From positions 124,001 through 188,000 of the forward strand of contig NZ_JACWFG010000005.1 in the NCBI RefSeq assembly GCF_019749295.1: a DNA stretch of 64,000 nt, written 5' to 3'. Below are positions 24,820 through 33,604 of this stretch, one piece after another. The DNA is from Neobacillus niacini (lineage in GTDB: Bacteria; Bacillota; Bacilli; Bacillales; Cytobacillaceae). The notes beneath the pieces are model-generated. The model was given only the letters and a program-made list of their open reading frames with translations. It was not told where the DNA came from and made no database searches. Made by a program: the position numbers and the translations under genes. Every line of letters starts with the position of its first letter. The stretch's first letter is position 1.

Positions 24820-25311
24820 TTGATAAACCATCTGGTTAGAGCAGTACCAAATTTATTTACCATTGGTAATTTATTATCTGGAGTATTTTCGATTACTTTT
24901 AATATGAATGGTTTTTTACAAATGGCAGCAATGTTTATATTTTTATCAGCAGTATTTGACTTTTTTGATGGACGTTTAGCCAGAAGGTTGAAGGTAAACA
25001 GTGAATTTGGGGTAGAATTGGATTCGCTGGCAGATATTGTTAGCCTTGGAGTAGCACCGGCACTTCTTTTTTACTCGTTAGAACCGCCCTCAACCTTAAC
25101 AACCATTGCCTTTATGCTGTTCCCAACTATGGGCGCATTGCGGTTAGCAAAATTCAATGTAAAGCCAACAAGAGGATACTTTATGGGGTTACCAATAACT
25201 GCTGCTGGATTGTTAATGGCTTTAATGGGAGTATTTCTGTATAGTAATGCATTTATTACCCTTATACTCTCCATACTTATGGTAAGCCCTGTCAGAATAA
25301 AGAAACTATAA
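24820..25311 (+). CDS. pssA: CDP-diacylglycerol-serine O-phosphatidyltransferase
   Basis: This 163-residue membrane enzyme makes phosphatidylserine from CDP-diacylglycerol and serine, the first step to phosphatidylethanolamine. The CDP-alcohol phosphotransferase signature DGxxARxxxxxxxxGxxxDxxxD is intact as FDGRLARRLKVNSEFGVELD and following SLAD. About five to six membrane helices are predicted. The start is TTG 24820 because AAAAGGGGGGATC lies just upstream; a GTG start at 24760 would add 20 non-membrane residues. A psd gene usually lies next to pssA in Bacillus and is absent here. Confidence 0.88.
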   Translation: MINHLVRAVPNLFTIGNLLSGVFSITFNMNGFLQMAAMFIFLSAVFDFFDGRLARRLKVNSEFGVELDSLADIVSLGVAPALLFYSLEPPSTLTTIAFMLFPTMGALRLAKFNVKPTRGYFMGLPITAAGLLMALMGVFLYSNAFITLILSILMVSPVRIKKL

Positions 25312-25470
25312 ATACATTATGTTAACAGTAAACAATTACTGTAAACATATAACATTTTAGCTTCAGTTTCCCAAACATTTTATTCATCCATAATGCAAAG
25401 ATTAAGCTAATGGAAGGGTTGTTCCACATTTCAACCTTCCATGTCATTGTTAAATGAAGGAGTGCTTTGG

Positions 25471-25746
25471 ATGAGAAAAAATATTTTAAAACCTTTTTTC
25501 AATATGTTTGGTAATAAACGAAAGAGCAGGGGGACCATGTGGGTATCTCTTCTCGGAGTTGGAATAAGTGCTGCGGTATTTGGTTTATCAAGGGTAAGAC
25601 GTAAAGATAATATTACAGTGCCTTTTCAAGATGTAATCCAAAGCTTTACACACAAAAATAATCTTAATCTAAATAACAGTGCAATGGCTGAGTTCTCTGA
25701 AGAGTTACTAGCAAGTGCATTGAGAAATGATAATAAAAATCGATAA
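25471..25746 (+). CDS. Hypothetical single-pass membrane protein
   Basis: The start is ATG 25471, with AAGGAGTGCTTTGG upstream. The 91-residue product has a basic N terminus (MRKNILKPFF...KRKSRG), one hydrophobic helix at about 27-42 (MWVSLLGVGISAAVFGL), then RVRRKD and an acidic tail. I do not recognise the family. A hairpin, ATGGAAGGG-TTG with CAACCTTCCAT (about 25410-25441), lies in the upstream leader and has no T-run. A terminator follows the stop. Confidence 0.5.
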   Translation: MRKNILKPFFNMFGNKRKSRGTMWVSLLGVGISAAVFGLSRVRRKDNITVPFQDVIQSFTHKNNLNLNNSAMAEFSEELLASALRNDNKNR

Positions 25747-25750
25747 AAGA

Positions 25751-25774
25751 AGTCCGCTTAGCGGACTTTTTTTA
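25751..25774. terminator. Bidirectional terminator
   Basis: AGTCCGC-TTA-GCGGACT with a T-run on the plus side and A-run on the other, between convergent genes. Confidence 0.8.
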
Positions 25775-26653
25775 AAGTGGAGGAAAAGGAACTTTCTTCG
25801 GATTATATTCAATGATATCAGAAGAATATAGCTTAATGACTAAGAGATTTCCAATCGTTCGTGCTTGAATGATAATTGGCTGATTATAGTTATTTCTAAA
25901 TTCAAAATCAGGACCATACCAGCTTACCGTGGCGTCACGGTCAGGTGGTATGTAGGGAACATGCCTGCTATGGGAAAAACGTTGAACGATTTTTAGTCCT
26001 GCACTATCGACTGCATTAAATAAAGTAGAAGAAACTTGGCAGATTCCACCGCCAATATCTTCACTATATTCACCTCTCACTATCACTTTTGCTTTTTCAT
26101 ACCCCTTCGCAGCTGTTCTCCTGCCAACGACAGAATTAAAAGAAAAATTTTCACCAGGGAAAATGACATGATTATTTATGGCATCAACTGCTAATTGAAT
26201 ATTAGTTGTGCGCTTTTTATTCCTGGGATTGAAGGAAGTAATGTACCTTCCAATTCGAATACTGCGAATAGCAGAAAGGATTTCACTATCAACTTTTGGA
26301 TAAACGGAATACATCGGAACTTCTATGCTTGAAGTGCTGCCATTGAAAAAGTAGGCATAGAAGTTTTCTGTAAAAGCTTGTCGATTCAAAGAGCTGCCAA
26401 TTTGCTCAGGAATAATATTTTCATACTGATCTAACCTTGCATTTTTAGGTGAAACTGATAACTGTTTGTCTAATTGATTGACTAATTTGTTGTATTTTTT
26501 TGTATCTAGTATGTAGAAACTGTGATCACCGACAGCATAATCTTCTTTATTAATGATGGATATAGGCTTCCCGTCTCTGGTTATTGGTACACTGCCTTGA
26601 GGTACTACTGATTGAATCATAAATAGAACAGTAACTAACCATGTAAAACTCAT
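25772..26653 (-). CDS. VanW-family exported protein
   Basis: This is a 293-residue protein with an N-terminal signal or anchor helix (MSFTWLVTVLFMIQSVVPQG) and a C-terminal VanW domain. Diagnostic segments are FPGENFSFNSVVGRRTAAKGY, then YSEDIGGGICQVSSTLFNA and FSHSRHVPYIPPDRDATVSW. VanW domains occur in exported proteins of spore formers and in vanB-type vancomycin clusters, but the biochemical role is unknown and no van genes are nearby. The start is ATG 26653 with GAGGGAGG upstream. It is a single-gene unit ending in the shared terminator. Confidence 0.82.
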   Translation of the reverse strand: MSFTWLVTVLFMIQSVVPQGSVPITRDGKPISIINKEDYAVGDHSFYILDTKKYNKLVNQLDKQLSVSPKNARLDQYENIIPEQIGSSLNRQAFTENFYAYFFNGSTSSIEVPMYSVYPKVDSEILSAIRSIRIGRYITSFNPRNKKRTTNIQLAVDAINNHVIFPGENFSFNSVVGRRTAAKGYEKAKVIVRGEYSEDIGGGICQVSSTLFNAVDSAGLKIVQRFSHSRHVPYIPPDRDATVSWYGPDFEFRNNYNQPIIIQARTIGNLLVIKLYSSDIIEYNPKKVPFPPL

Positions 26654-26870
26654 AAACAAACCTCCCTCAGGATAATTTGAGGCAAAGTTTGTATTTTTAT
26701 GTAAAAGAAAAACTAAATGTTGTTATGAAAGGTTGTGATACTTAAAAAAGTGTCATATCTTTTTTAATCTATTAATGAAAAAAGTGTTGAAAAATAGTAT
26801 ATAATCAAGTAATAACGCGAATTAAGCAATATGCTAGCAGCTTGCTATATAACTGATAGGAGTGTCTCCC

Positions 26871-27065
26871 TTGGCTGAAAACGGAAGAATACAATTAAAT
26901 GTAAGGATTACTAAAGAAACGTCAGACAAATTAGATGAAATTGTGGAATACTATCAAGAAAACCTCAAATTAGGTCGAGTTTATAAAGGAGATGTCTTAA
27001 CGGATATTATTGAAAAATCCTATGAGATTATGAATAAGCAAAAAAAAGGAATTAAGAGATATTGA
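26871..27065 (+). CDS. Ribbon-helix-helix (CopG/Arc-like) DNA-binding protein
   Basis: The start is TTG 26871, seven bases after ATAGGAGTG; a GTG at 26862 would overlap that site. The 64-residue protein has the RHH layout: a short basic strand (RIQLNVRITKET), helix 1 (SDKLDEIVEYYQEN) and helix 2 (GDVLTDIIEKSYEIM), ending in KKGIKRY. These small dimers act as repressors or as antitoxins. No toxin gene is adjacent, so a regulator is more likely. The target is unknown. Confidence 0.65.
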   Translation: MAENGRIQLNVRITKETSDKLDEIVEYYQENLKLGRVYKGDVLTDIIEKSYEIMNKQKKGIKRY

Positions 27066-27111
27066 TTTTATACAAAGTATCAAAAATTTGTTAGAATATT
27101 TAGAAATAAAT

Positions 27112-27170
27112 TTGAATATTTAATGTTTGGAGGTATAATAATAGGTGTGGCATACCAACTGGTTAGTATG
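27112..27170 (+). promoter_or_regulatory. Promoter and TetR-type operator of the catabolic operon
   Basis: TTGAAT (27112-27117), a 16-bp spacer and TATAAT (27134-27139) form a promoter. The palindrome CATACCAACTGGTTAGTATG (27151-27170) lies just after the expected start point, so a bound repressor would block elongation. A copy with one difference (on the opposite strand) occurs at 31611-31630. Confidence 0.7.
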
Positions 27171-27187
27171 TGGGAGGGGTAGAGTGA

Positions 27188-28396
27188 ATGGATTTTTTAT
27201 ATTCTGCTAAAGTGAAAGAGTTACAGACAAAGCTGACGAACTTCATGGAAGAACATGTATACCCGAATGAACATGTGTATGAGCAACAATTAAATGAGCA
27301 GGAAAATCGATGGAGTGACGTTCCTCCTGTGATGGAGGAATTAAAGGAAAGAGCAAAGGCTGCTGGTCTCTGGAACTTGTTTCTTCCAGAAAGTGAATAT
27401 GGAGCAGGCTTAACAAATTTGGAGTATGCACCACTTTGCGAAATTATGGGACGCTCTATGATAGGACCTGAAGTGTTTAACTGCAGTGCACCCGATACCG
27501 GAAATATGGAGGTTATTGTTCGCTATGGTAAGGAGGAGCACAAGGAAAAATGGCTAAAACCTTTATTAGCAGGTGAAATAAGATCTTGCTTTTCGATGAC
27601 AGAACCGGCGGTCGCTTCTTCTGATGCAACAAATATTGAAGCAAGTATTGTTAGAGATGGTGATGAGTACGTCATTAATGGACGTAAGTGGTGGTCATCT
27701 GGCGCTGGAGATCCAAGATGTAAAATAGCGATTGTTATGGGAAAAACAGACTTTAATGCAGCCCGTCATGAACAGCAGTCGATGATTCTCGTTCCTCTTG
27801 ATACACCAGGGGTGACAATAGAAAGAATGCTTCCTGTATTCGGCTATGACCATGCCCCGCATGGACATGCAGAGATCACCTATAAAGATGTTCGTGTGCC
27901 TGCAGAAAATATTCTCTGGGGAGAAGGTAAGGGTTTTGCCATTGCGCAAGGCAGACTAGGTCCAGGCAGGATTCATCACTGTATGAGGTTAATAGGTGCT
28001 GCAGAACGAGCTCTTGAGCTATTATGTAAGCGCGTTCAAGAACGCGAAGCCTTTGGTAAACCTCTTTCGAGTCAAGGAGTAATTAAAGAGTGGATTGCGG
28101 ATTCAAGAATTGAAATTGAACAAGCAAGGCTGTTGACGCTAAAGGCAGCGTATATGATGGACACAGTTGGGAATAAAGAGGCGAAAGCGGAGATTGCCAT
28201 GATTAAAGTAGTAGCACCTAACATGGCTTTACGTGTTATTGACAGAGCCATTCAAGCATTTGGCGGAGCTGGAGTATCAAATGATTTTCCACTTGCTGCG
28301 ATGTGGGCAAACTCTAGGACTCTAAGACTTGCAGACGGTCCGGATGAAGTTCACCGTGCTCAGATTGCCAAGCTTGAATTAAGAAAATATCAATAA
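27188..28396 (+). CDS. ACAD10/11-like acyl-CoA dehydrogenase-family protein
   Basis: This is a 402-residue FAD enzyme of the acyl-CoA dehydrogenase fold. The flavin region ([19 protein letters not shown] and [11 protein letters not shown]), the [12 protein letters not shown] segment and the LADGPDEVH ending closely resemble the dehydrogenase half of animal ACAD11 and, by family, LvaC of P. putida. In those pathways the enzyme acts on 4-phosphoacyl-CoA: it eliminates phosphate and helps move the oxygen from C4 to C3. A separate APH-like kinase is encoded at 31.7 kb, as that chemistry requires. GGGAGGGGTAGAGTG precedes the ATG. It is the first gene of a putative operon under the TetR-type operator. 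Confidence 0.85.
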   Translation: MDFLYSAKVKELQTKLTNFMEEHVYPNEHVYEQQLNEQENRWSDVPPVMEELKERAKAAGLWNLFLPESEYGAGLTNLEYAPLCEIMGRSMIGPEVFNCSAPDTGNMEVIVRYGKEEHKEKWLKPLLAGEIRSCFSMTEPAVASSDATNIEASIVRDGDEYVINGRKWWSSGAGDPRCKIAIVMGKTDFNAARHEQQSMILVPLDTPGVTIERMLPVFGYDHAPHGHAEITYKDVRVPAENILWGEGKGFAIAQGRLGPGRIHHCMRLIGAAERALELLCKRVQEREAFGKPLSSQGVIKEWIADSRIEIEQARLLTLKAAYMMDTVGNKEAKAEIAMIKVVAPNMALRVIDRAIQAFGGAGVSNDFPLAAMWANSRTLRLADGPDEVHRAQIAKLELRKYQ

Positions 28397-28504
28397 TATT
28401 ATCAATTTTTATAACAGTGCGGTATTCAAAAAAAGGTATTAGAAGATTGCTGTCGAAAGAAAAGGTTTGTAGAGAGAGATTAGGAGAGAGGCAGTGATAG
28501 TAAC

Positions 28505-29257
28505 ATGAAATTGAATCAAAAAATTGCCATTGTTACCGGCGGGGGTTCAGGTATCGGGCGCTCTGCAGCGATTCGCTTTGCAAGAGAAGGGGCAAAAGTA
28601 AGTGTTGCGGATGTAGATTCCGTAAGCGGTGAAGAAACCGTCAGCCTGATTAGAGAATATGGAGGGGATGCCATATTTGTCAAAAGTGATGTGAAAGACT
28701 CTAATCAGGTAAAAGAGCTAATCAACACCACAACAAAGACATTTGGAGGCCTGCATATATTGGTCAACAATGCAGGAATTAGTAATTCAGAGGTCAGAAG
28801 TGTTGATCTTTCAGAAGAAGAATGGGATCACGTGATTGACATTAATTTAAAGGGTGTATTCCTGGGAATTAAGTATGCTGTTCCTGAAATGAAAAAATCA
28901 GGAAGCGGATCAATCATTAATACTTCAAGTTTACTAGGTTTAAAGGGAAAAAAATATCAATCTGCTTATAACGCCTCGAAGGCAGGCGTAGTCCTGCTTA
29001 CACAAAATGCTGCACTTGAATATGGCAAGTACAACATCCGTGTTAATGCTATTGCACCTGGTGTTATAGACACAAAGATTATAGATGTCTGGAAACAAGA
29101 TGAAAGAAGATGGCCATTTATTTCAAAAGCAAATGCCCTAGGCAGGATTGGAACTCCAGATGAAGTAGCAAATGCTATTTTTTTCTTAGCTTCAGATGAA
29201 GCTTCGTTTATTACAGGTACAACTTTATCAGTTGATGGCGGCGGACTTACTTTTTAG
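28505..29257 (+). CDS. SDR-family oxidoreductase
   Basis: This is a 250-residue classical short-chain dehydrogenase. The Rossmann motif TGGGSGIG is at 11-18, D36 in VADVD suggests NAD preference, NNAG is near 88-91, and the catalytic tetrad includes Ser near 141, Y155 and K159 (YNASK). The C-terminal TTLSVDGG is typical of FabG-like enzymes. In this cluster it could oxidise a 3-hydroxyacyl-CoA, or interconvert 4-oxo and 4-hydroxy acyl-CoA as LvaD does. It lies 108 bp after the dehydrogenase gene and 27 bp before the ligase gene, so co-transcription is likely. Confidence 0.85.
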   Translation: MKLNQKIAIVTGGGSGIGRSAAIRFAREGAKVSVADVDSVSGEETVSLIREYGGDAIFVKSDVKDSNQVKELINTTTKTFGGLHILVNNAGISNSEVRSVDLSEEEWDHVIDINLKGVFLGIKYAVPEMKKSGSGSIINTSSLLGLKGKKYQSAYNASKAGVVLLTQNAALEYGKYNIRVNAIAPGVIDTKIIDVWKQDERRWPFISKANALGRIGTPDEVANAIFFLASDEASFITGTTLSVDGGGLTF

Positions 29258-29284
29258 TGAAATATTTTCTTTGGAGGGAAAAGA

Positions 29285-30898
29285 ATGGCAGTAAAAAAAA
29301 CGGGGATGGCTCAATATCCAGAGTCAATTTCATCAACAATCTCAATCCCTGAAAAAAATTTAGTAGAAATACTTCAAGAGACTACCTCAAAATATCCTGC
29401 AAATAATGCACTATCCTTCTTCGGAAGAAAAATTACCTATCAACAATTACTAGGACTTTCCCAAGGATTTACTTCTGCTCTTCAGCAGAATCAAGTTCAA
29501 AAGGGAGACCGTGTGGCACTAATGCTTCCAAACTGCCCGCAATATGTCATTTCCTATTATGGAACCTTAGGAGCAGGGGCAATTGTGACTCAAGTAAATC
29601 CAATGAGTGTTGAGCGAGAGCTTGAATATATCCTAAAAGACTCCGGAGCAGAAACTATTGTTGTTATGGATGCGTTTTATCCTAGAGTAAAAAGTGTTCA
29701 GCCAAGGACCAATTTGAAAAATATTATTGTCGTAAGTATCCAGCCTACTGGACAAGAATTTATTCCAGATCGCAGTTTTGAACAATTCTTGGCAACTGGT
29801 AACGGACAGGTAACACCAGTAAATATTGAAATGGAGCATGATATTGCTGTCCTTCAATATACAGGCGGTACAACAGGCAGGTCTAAGGGAGCGATGTTAA
29901 CCCACCGAAACATTGTGGCAAACGTCCTTCAGTCCTATGAATTCTTCAAGCACGAATTTGAACTTGGGAAGGAACGATGTTTAACGGTAATACCGCTCTT
30001 CCATGTCTTTGGGATGACGGCATGTATGAACCTAACCATTTATACAGGCGGGGAATCTATCATGCTTCCACGTTTTGAAATAGAGGAAGTTTTAAATACA
30101 ATTAAAAATGAACAGCCAACTACCTTCCCAGGCGTTCCAACCATGTATGTAGCGATTACAAACCATCCGCGTGCTGAGGAGTACGGAATAAATAGTATAA
30201 AAACCTGCAATAGCGGAAGTGCACCTATGCCAGTTGAACTTCTGCGTGAGTTTGAACGAAAAACAGGGGCGAAGATTTTAGAAGGGTACGGATTATCTGA
30301 GGCTTCACCAACAACACATTGCAACCCCCCATTTGCAGACCGCAAACCTGGCAGTGTAGGAATTGGGATGCCATCAACGCAATATAAAATTGTAGATGTG
30401 GGTAGTGGATTAGAAGAAGTTCCTGTGGGAGAGCTTGGCGAAGTGATTATTAAAGGTCCTCAAATCATGAAGGGTTACTGGAATATGCCAGAAGAAAGTG
30501 CTAATACATTAAGAGACGGCTGGCTATACACAGGTGATATTGCAAAGGTAGATGAAGATGGATATTTATATATTGTTGACCGTAAAAAGGATCTAATTAT
30601 TGCAAGCGGTTTCAATATTTATCCTCGAGATATTGAAGAAGTTCTGTATGAACACCCTGCTATCCAAGAAGCTGTAGTAATTGGTGTTCCTGACCCTTAC
30701 CGTGGAGAGGATGTGAAGGCGTTTGTCGTTTTAAAAGCAGGGCAAACAGTGAATGAAGAAGAAGTCATTCAATATTGTAAGCAAAATATGGCAGCATATA
30801 AGGTACCGCGAAGTGTTGAATTCCGTGATCAATTGCCAAAAACACAAGTTGGTAAAATACTCCGACGTGCCTTACGAGAGGAATCAGTAAAAAAATAG
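29285..30898 (+). CDS. Medium/long-chain acyl-CoA ligase
   Basis: This is a 537-residue AMP-forming acyl-CoA synthetase (ANL superfamily). The P-loop YTGGTTGRSKGAMLTH is at about 193-208, A5 is GYGLSEASPTTH, A7 is YTGDIAKVDEDGYLYIVDRK, and the A10 catalytic lysine lies in PKTQVGKILRR near the C terminus. It is FadD-like in length and motifs. In this operon it would activate the carboxylic acid substrate to its CoA ester, the step done by LvaE in levulinate degradation. TTTGGAGGGAAAAG precedes the ATG. The next gene, the TetR regulator, has its own start region. Confidence 0.88.
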   Translation: MAVKKTGMAQYPESISSTISIPEKNLVEILQETTSKYPANNALSFFGRKITYQQLLGLSQGFTSALQQNQVQKGDRVALMLPNCPQYVISYYGTLGAGAIVTQVNPMSVERELEYILKDSGAETIVVMDAFYPRVKSVQPRTNLKNIIVVSIQPTGQEFIPDRSFEQFLATGNGQVTPVNIEMEHDIAVLQYTGGTTGRSKGAMLTHRNIVANVLQSYEFFKHEFELGKERCLTVIPLFHVFGMTACMNLTIYTGGESIMLPRFEIEEVLNTIKNEQPTTFPGVPTMYVAITNHPRAEEYGINSIKTCNSGSAPMPVELLREFERKTGAKILEGYGLSEASPTTHCNPPFADRKPGSVGIGMPSTQYKIVDVGSGLEEVPVGELGEVIIKGPQIMKGYWNMPEESANTLRDGWLYTGDIAKVDEDGYLYIVDRKKDLIIASGFNIYPRDIEEVLYEHPAIQEAVVIGVPDPYRGEDVKAFVVLKAGQTVNEEEVIQYCKQNMAAYKVPRSVEFRDQLPKTQVGKILRRALREESVKK

Positions 30899-30997
30899 AA
30901 AGACTACCCATTTTTGCGCAGATTGTCCGTGTTTGATGCGAAAAGGAATATGGTATAATTTTCACTAGACATATTACAGATTGCGAGGACATAAGCG

Positions 30998-31561
30998 GTG
31001 AAAGACAAAATAACTGAACACAGTATACAATTGTTTGAGAAAAAGGGGTTTAAGGAAACGTCTATACAGGACATTGTTGATTCTATTGGAGTAACAAAAG
31101 GGACGTTTTATTATTATTTTTCTAGTAAAGAAGAACTCTTAATGGATATTCATCTTGGATACATTAATTACTTATTAGAAAAACAAAGAAAAATCTTAGA
31201 GGATAACAATAGCTGCAAAGAGAAGTTATTCGAGATTGTTTATATGTTAATAAGTAATATAAAAATACAAGGCTCTGCTGCCAAAATCTTCTTTAGGGAA
31301 ATGAAAAACTTAAATGAAGAAAGACTTGCCTTAATTGTGCCAAAACGAGACGAATTCCGCTTAAATGTTGAGAAAATACTTAAAGAGGGAATTGAAAATG
31401 GAGAGTTTCGAAACGACTTAAATGCTCCTATCATAACCTTTGGCATTCTTGGTGCTGCAAACTGGAGCTATCAGTGGTTTAATCCAAATGGGGTATCTAC
31501 GGATCGCGAGGTAGCAGAGATATTCGTTGAAATGATATTAGAAGGCATTCAAGCAAATTGA
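30998..31561 (+). CDS. TetR/AcrR-family regulator of the catabolic cluster
   Basis: This is a 187-residue one-component repressor. The N-terminal helix-turn-helix (ITEHSIQLFEKKGFKETSIQ, then GVTKGTFYYYFSSKEELL) is standard TetR. The C-terminal ligand domain resembles the KstR2/FadR-like group that senses acyl-CoA esters. The start is GTG 30998 with GCGAGGACAT upstream. It sits between the two halves of the cluster. The two 20-bp palindromes at 27151 and 31611 are its likely operators. A ligand made by the upstream CoA ligase would relieve repression. It has its own terminator. Confidence 0.82.
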   Translation: MKDKITEHSIQLFEKKGFKETSIQDIVDSIGVTKGTFYYYFSSKEELLMDIHLGYINYLLEKQRKILEDNNSCKEKLFEIVYMLISNIKIQGSAAKIFFREMKNLNEERLALIVPKRDEFRLNVEKILKEGIENGEFRNDLNAPIITFGILGAANWSYQWFNPNGVSTDREVAEIFVEMILEGIQAN

Positions 31562-31569
31562 AAAAATTT

Positions 31570-31602
31570 AGAGGGTTTTGTATAAAAACTAAACCCTCTT
31601 TT
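31570..31602 (+). terminator. Terminator of the TetR gene
   Basis: AGAGGGTTT/AAACCCTCT 9-bp stem with TTTT. It separates the first transcription unit from the second. Confidence 0.8.
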
Positions 31603-31610
31603 GATGATTG

Positions 31611-31630
31611 CATACTATCCAGTTGGTATG
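31611..31630. promoter_or_regulatory. Second TetR-type operator
   Basis: CATACTATCCAGTTGGTATG is the reverse complement, with one mismatch in 20, of the palindrome at 27151-27170. It lies 43 bp before the kinase gene and directly after the TetR terminator, at the head of the second half of the cluster. Confidence 0.75.
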
Positions 31631-31673
31631 ATGCGAAAATACTGAATGTTTAGAAAAACAGGGGAGGGACATT

Positions 31674-32747
31674 ATGCCTCATCAAATGAATAAAGATACC
31701 ATTCCAGTCCGTAAAGGGGAGGAATTAAATTTAACTGTATTGGAACAATTTTTACGCAGCAATATTGAAAACCTGCCAAATAGCCCCCTAGAACTTCTGC
31801 AATTTTCCGCAGGTCATTCTAATCTGACCTATCAAATTAAAATGGGTGAATGGGAAGCCGTGTTACGACGTCCGCCGTTAGGACCTGTTGCACCTAAAGC
31901 ACACGATATGGAAAGAGAGTTCAAAATTATATCTGAGCTTCATTCAGTCTTTTCAGTTACACCGAAGCCGGTCCTTTTTTCAAATCAAGAAGAGATTGTC
32001 GGAAGTCCCTTCTTCATTATGGAACGAAAAAATGGCATTGTCATTGACACCTCTTTCCCAGAAGAAATAAAGGTAACGGAAGAACTATGTCATAGGCTCT
32101 CAGAAGTAATGGTTGATAAATTAGTCCAGCTGCATGGAATAAATTATAAAGAAACGGGTCTAGGAGCGATAAGTAAACCTGAGGGTTTCACTGAAAGACA
32201 GGTTCATGGCTGGATTAGCCGTTATGAACGGGTGAAAACCGATGAAATAAATGCGGTTGAATCTCTAAAAAAATGGCTGGCTGGTAATATTCCAATTCAA
32301 CAAGATGCTGCTGTTATTCACTATGATTACAAGTTTAATAATGCAATGTTTAATGAAAGTTTAAGTGATATGGCGGGGCTTTTTGATTGGGAGATGGCAA
32401 CGGTAGGTGACCCGCTTGCAGACCTTGGTGTAGCGATGGGTTATTGGAATCAAACCGATGATCCAGATGAACTAAAAAAGGGACAAGGAACTGCATCAAT
32501 AACAGTAAACGAAGGATTCTTTTCTAGGAAGCAATTTATTGAGCTATATGCCAAGAAAAGCGGACGAGATGTTTCCAATATGAACTTTTATTTAACCTTT
32601 GCCTATTTTAAACTAGCGGTTATATGCCAGCAAATCTACTACCGTTATAAGAAAGGGCAAACAAATGATTACCGTTTTGCAAACTTCAACGATAAGGTAA
32701 AAACGTTAATTGAACATGCTGCCAGGGTTGCTTCTGAAGAGTTGTAG
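31674..32747 (+). CDS. APH-fold kinase (ACAD10/11 N-terminal-like)
   Basis: This is a 357-residue phosphotransferase of the aminoglycoside phosphotransferase/choline kinase fold. The catalytic loop HYDYKFNN (H216, D218, N223) and the metal-binding DWE (238-240) followed by VGDPLADLG are intact. The N-terminal part (FSAGHSNLTYQI and WEAVLRRPP) matches the group fused to acyl-CoA dehydrogenases in ACAD10/11 and the LvaA kinase, which phosphorylates 4-hydroxyacyl-CoA. It is not an antibiotic kinase by context. GGGGAGGGACATT precedes the ATG. The small LvaB partner of P. putida is not visible here. Confidence 0.83.
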   Translation: MPHQMNKDTIPVRKGEELNLTVLEQFLRSNIENLPNSPLELLQFSAGHSNLTYQIKMGEWEAVLRRPPLGPVAPKAHDMEREFKIISELHSVFSVTPKPVLFSNQEEIVGSPFFIMERKNGIVIDTSFPEEIKVTEELCHRLSEVMVDKLVQLHGINYKETGLGAISKPEGFTERQVHGWISRYERVKTDEINAVESLKKWLAGNIPIQQDAAVIHYDYKFNNAMFNESLSDMAGLFDWEMATVGDPLADLGVAMGYWNQTDDPDELKKGQGTASITVNEGFFSRKQFIELYAKKSGRDVSNMNFYLTFAYFKLAVICQQIYYRYKKGQTNDYRFANFNDKVKTLIEHAARVASEEL

Positions 32748-32812
32748 CTGAGGGGATGCAGGGCGGAAATTACTTGCGAATAGCGAGAAGATAAGGGAGG
32801 AAGATTTTATTG

Positions 32813-33589
32813 ATGAATAATGATTTATTAGTAGAAAAATTGGGTCCTGTATTGGCATTAACATTGAATCGTCCAGAGAGTTTAAATGCATTTAGTCCGG
32901 ATATGATTCTTGGATTGAAAAACGCACTTCACGAAGCAAAAAATGATTCAGATATACAGGTAATTGTTTTATCTGGCTCTGGCCGCTCCTTTAGTGCTGG
33001 TGGTGATGTGAAAACAATGGGGCAAGCAGATGGCAGTCAAGTCTATGACCATATTGGAAAACTAAATGAACTAATTTTACAAATGAAGGATTTAGAAAAA
33101 CCAATTATCGCTGCTGTCCATGGCTTTGCGGCAGGAGCAGGTTTTAATTTAGCTTTAGCTTGTGACCTCATTGTTGCTGCGGAAGATAGTAAATTTGCCC
33201 TTAGCTTCTCAAAAGTGGGTCTTGTTTCTGATGGCGGCGGGTCTTATTTCCTTCCTAAGTTGATTGGACCGCACTTAGCAAAACAATTCTTCTTTAGTGC
33301 AGAACCGATTCCTGCAAAGCGGCTCTATCAATTAGGCGTGATTAATTCATTATTCTCCCTAGAGAGACTTCAAGAAGAAACTACGAAACTAGCATTGAGT
33401 TTAGCACAAGGGCCTGGCAAGGCATTTGGAAAGCAAAAGAAATTAATTGATCATTCATTCAACTCAACGCTTGAAGAAATCCTTGAAGAAGAAAGGCTCA
33501 CACAAGTGCTAATGGTACAAACAGAAGATCATAAGGAAGGCGTAGCAGCCTTTAAGGAAAAAAGAAAGCCGGCGTATAAAGGCAGATAG
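32813..33589 (+). CDS. Enoyl-CoA hydratase/isomerase (crotonase) family protein
   Basis: This is a 258-residue crotonase. The oxyanion-hole segments are SFSAGGDVKTMG (about 60-71) and GFAAGAGFNLALACDL. At the second catalytic position it reads KVGLVSDGGGSYFLP, with Asp and not Glu, as in PaaG-type isomerases; the first Glu of true hydratases is not evident. It may therefore move a double bond between C2-C3 and C3-C4 of an enoyl-CoA. ATG 32813 is used with AAGGGAGGAAG upstream; TTG 32810 is an alternative. It lies 65 bp after the kinase gene and 15 bp before the next gene. Confidence 0.82.
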   Translation: MNNDLLVEKLGPVLALTLNRPESLNAFSPDMILGLKNALHEAKNDSDIQVIVLSGSGRSFSAGGDVKTMGQADGSQVYDHIGKLNELILQMKDLEKPIIAAVHGFAAGAGFNLALACDLIVAAEDSKFALSFSKVGLVSDGGGSYFLPKLIGPHLAKQFFFSAEPIPAKRLYQLGVINSLFSLERLQEETTKLALSLAQGPGKAFGKQKKLIDHSFNSTLEEILEEERLTQVLMVQTEDHKEGVAAFKEKRKPAYKGR

Positions 33590-33604
33590 AAGGGGAGTTT
33601 AAAC

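Noticed and set aside
26871..27065. Antitoxin of a toxin-antitoxin pair
   Set aside because: The ribbon-helix-helix fold fits, but no toxin-like gene lies next to it.
31674..32747. Aminoglycoside phosphotransferase
   Set aside because: The fold is shared, but sequence and context match the kinase partner of ACAD10/11-type dehydrogenases.
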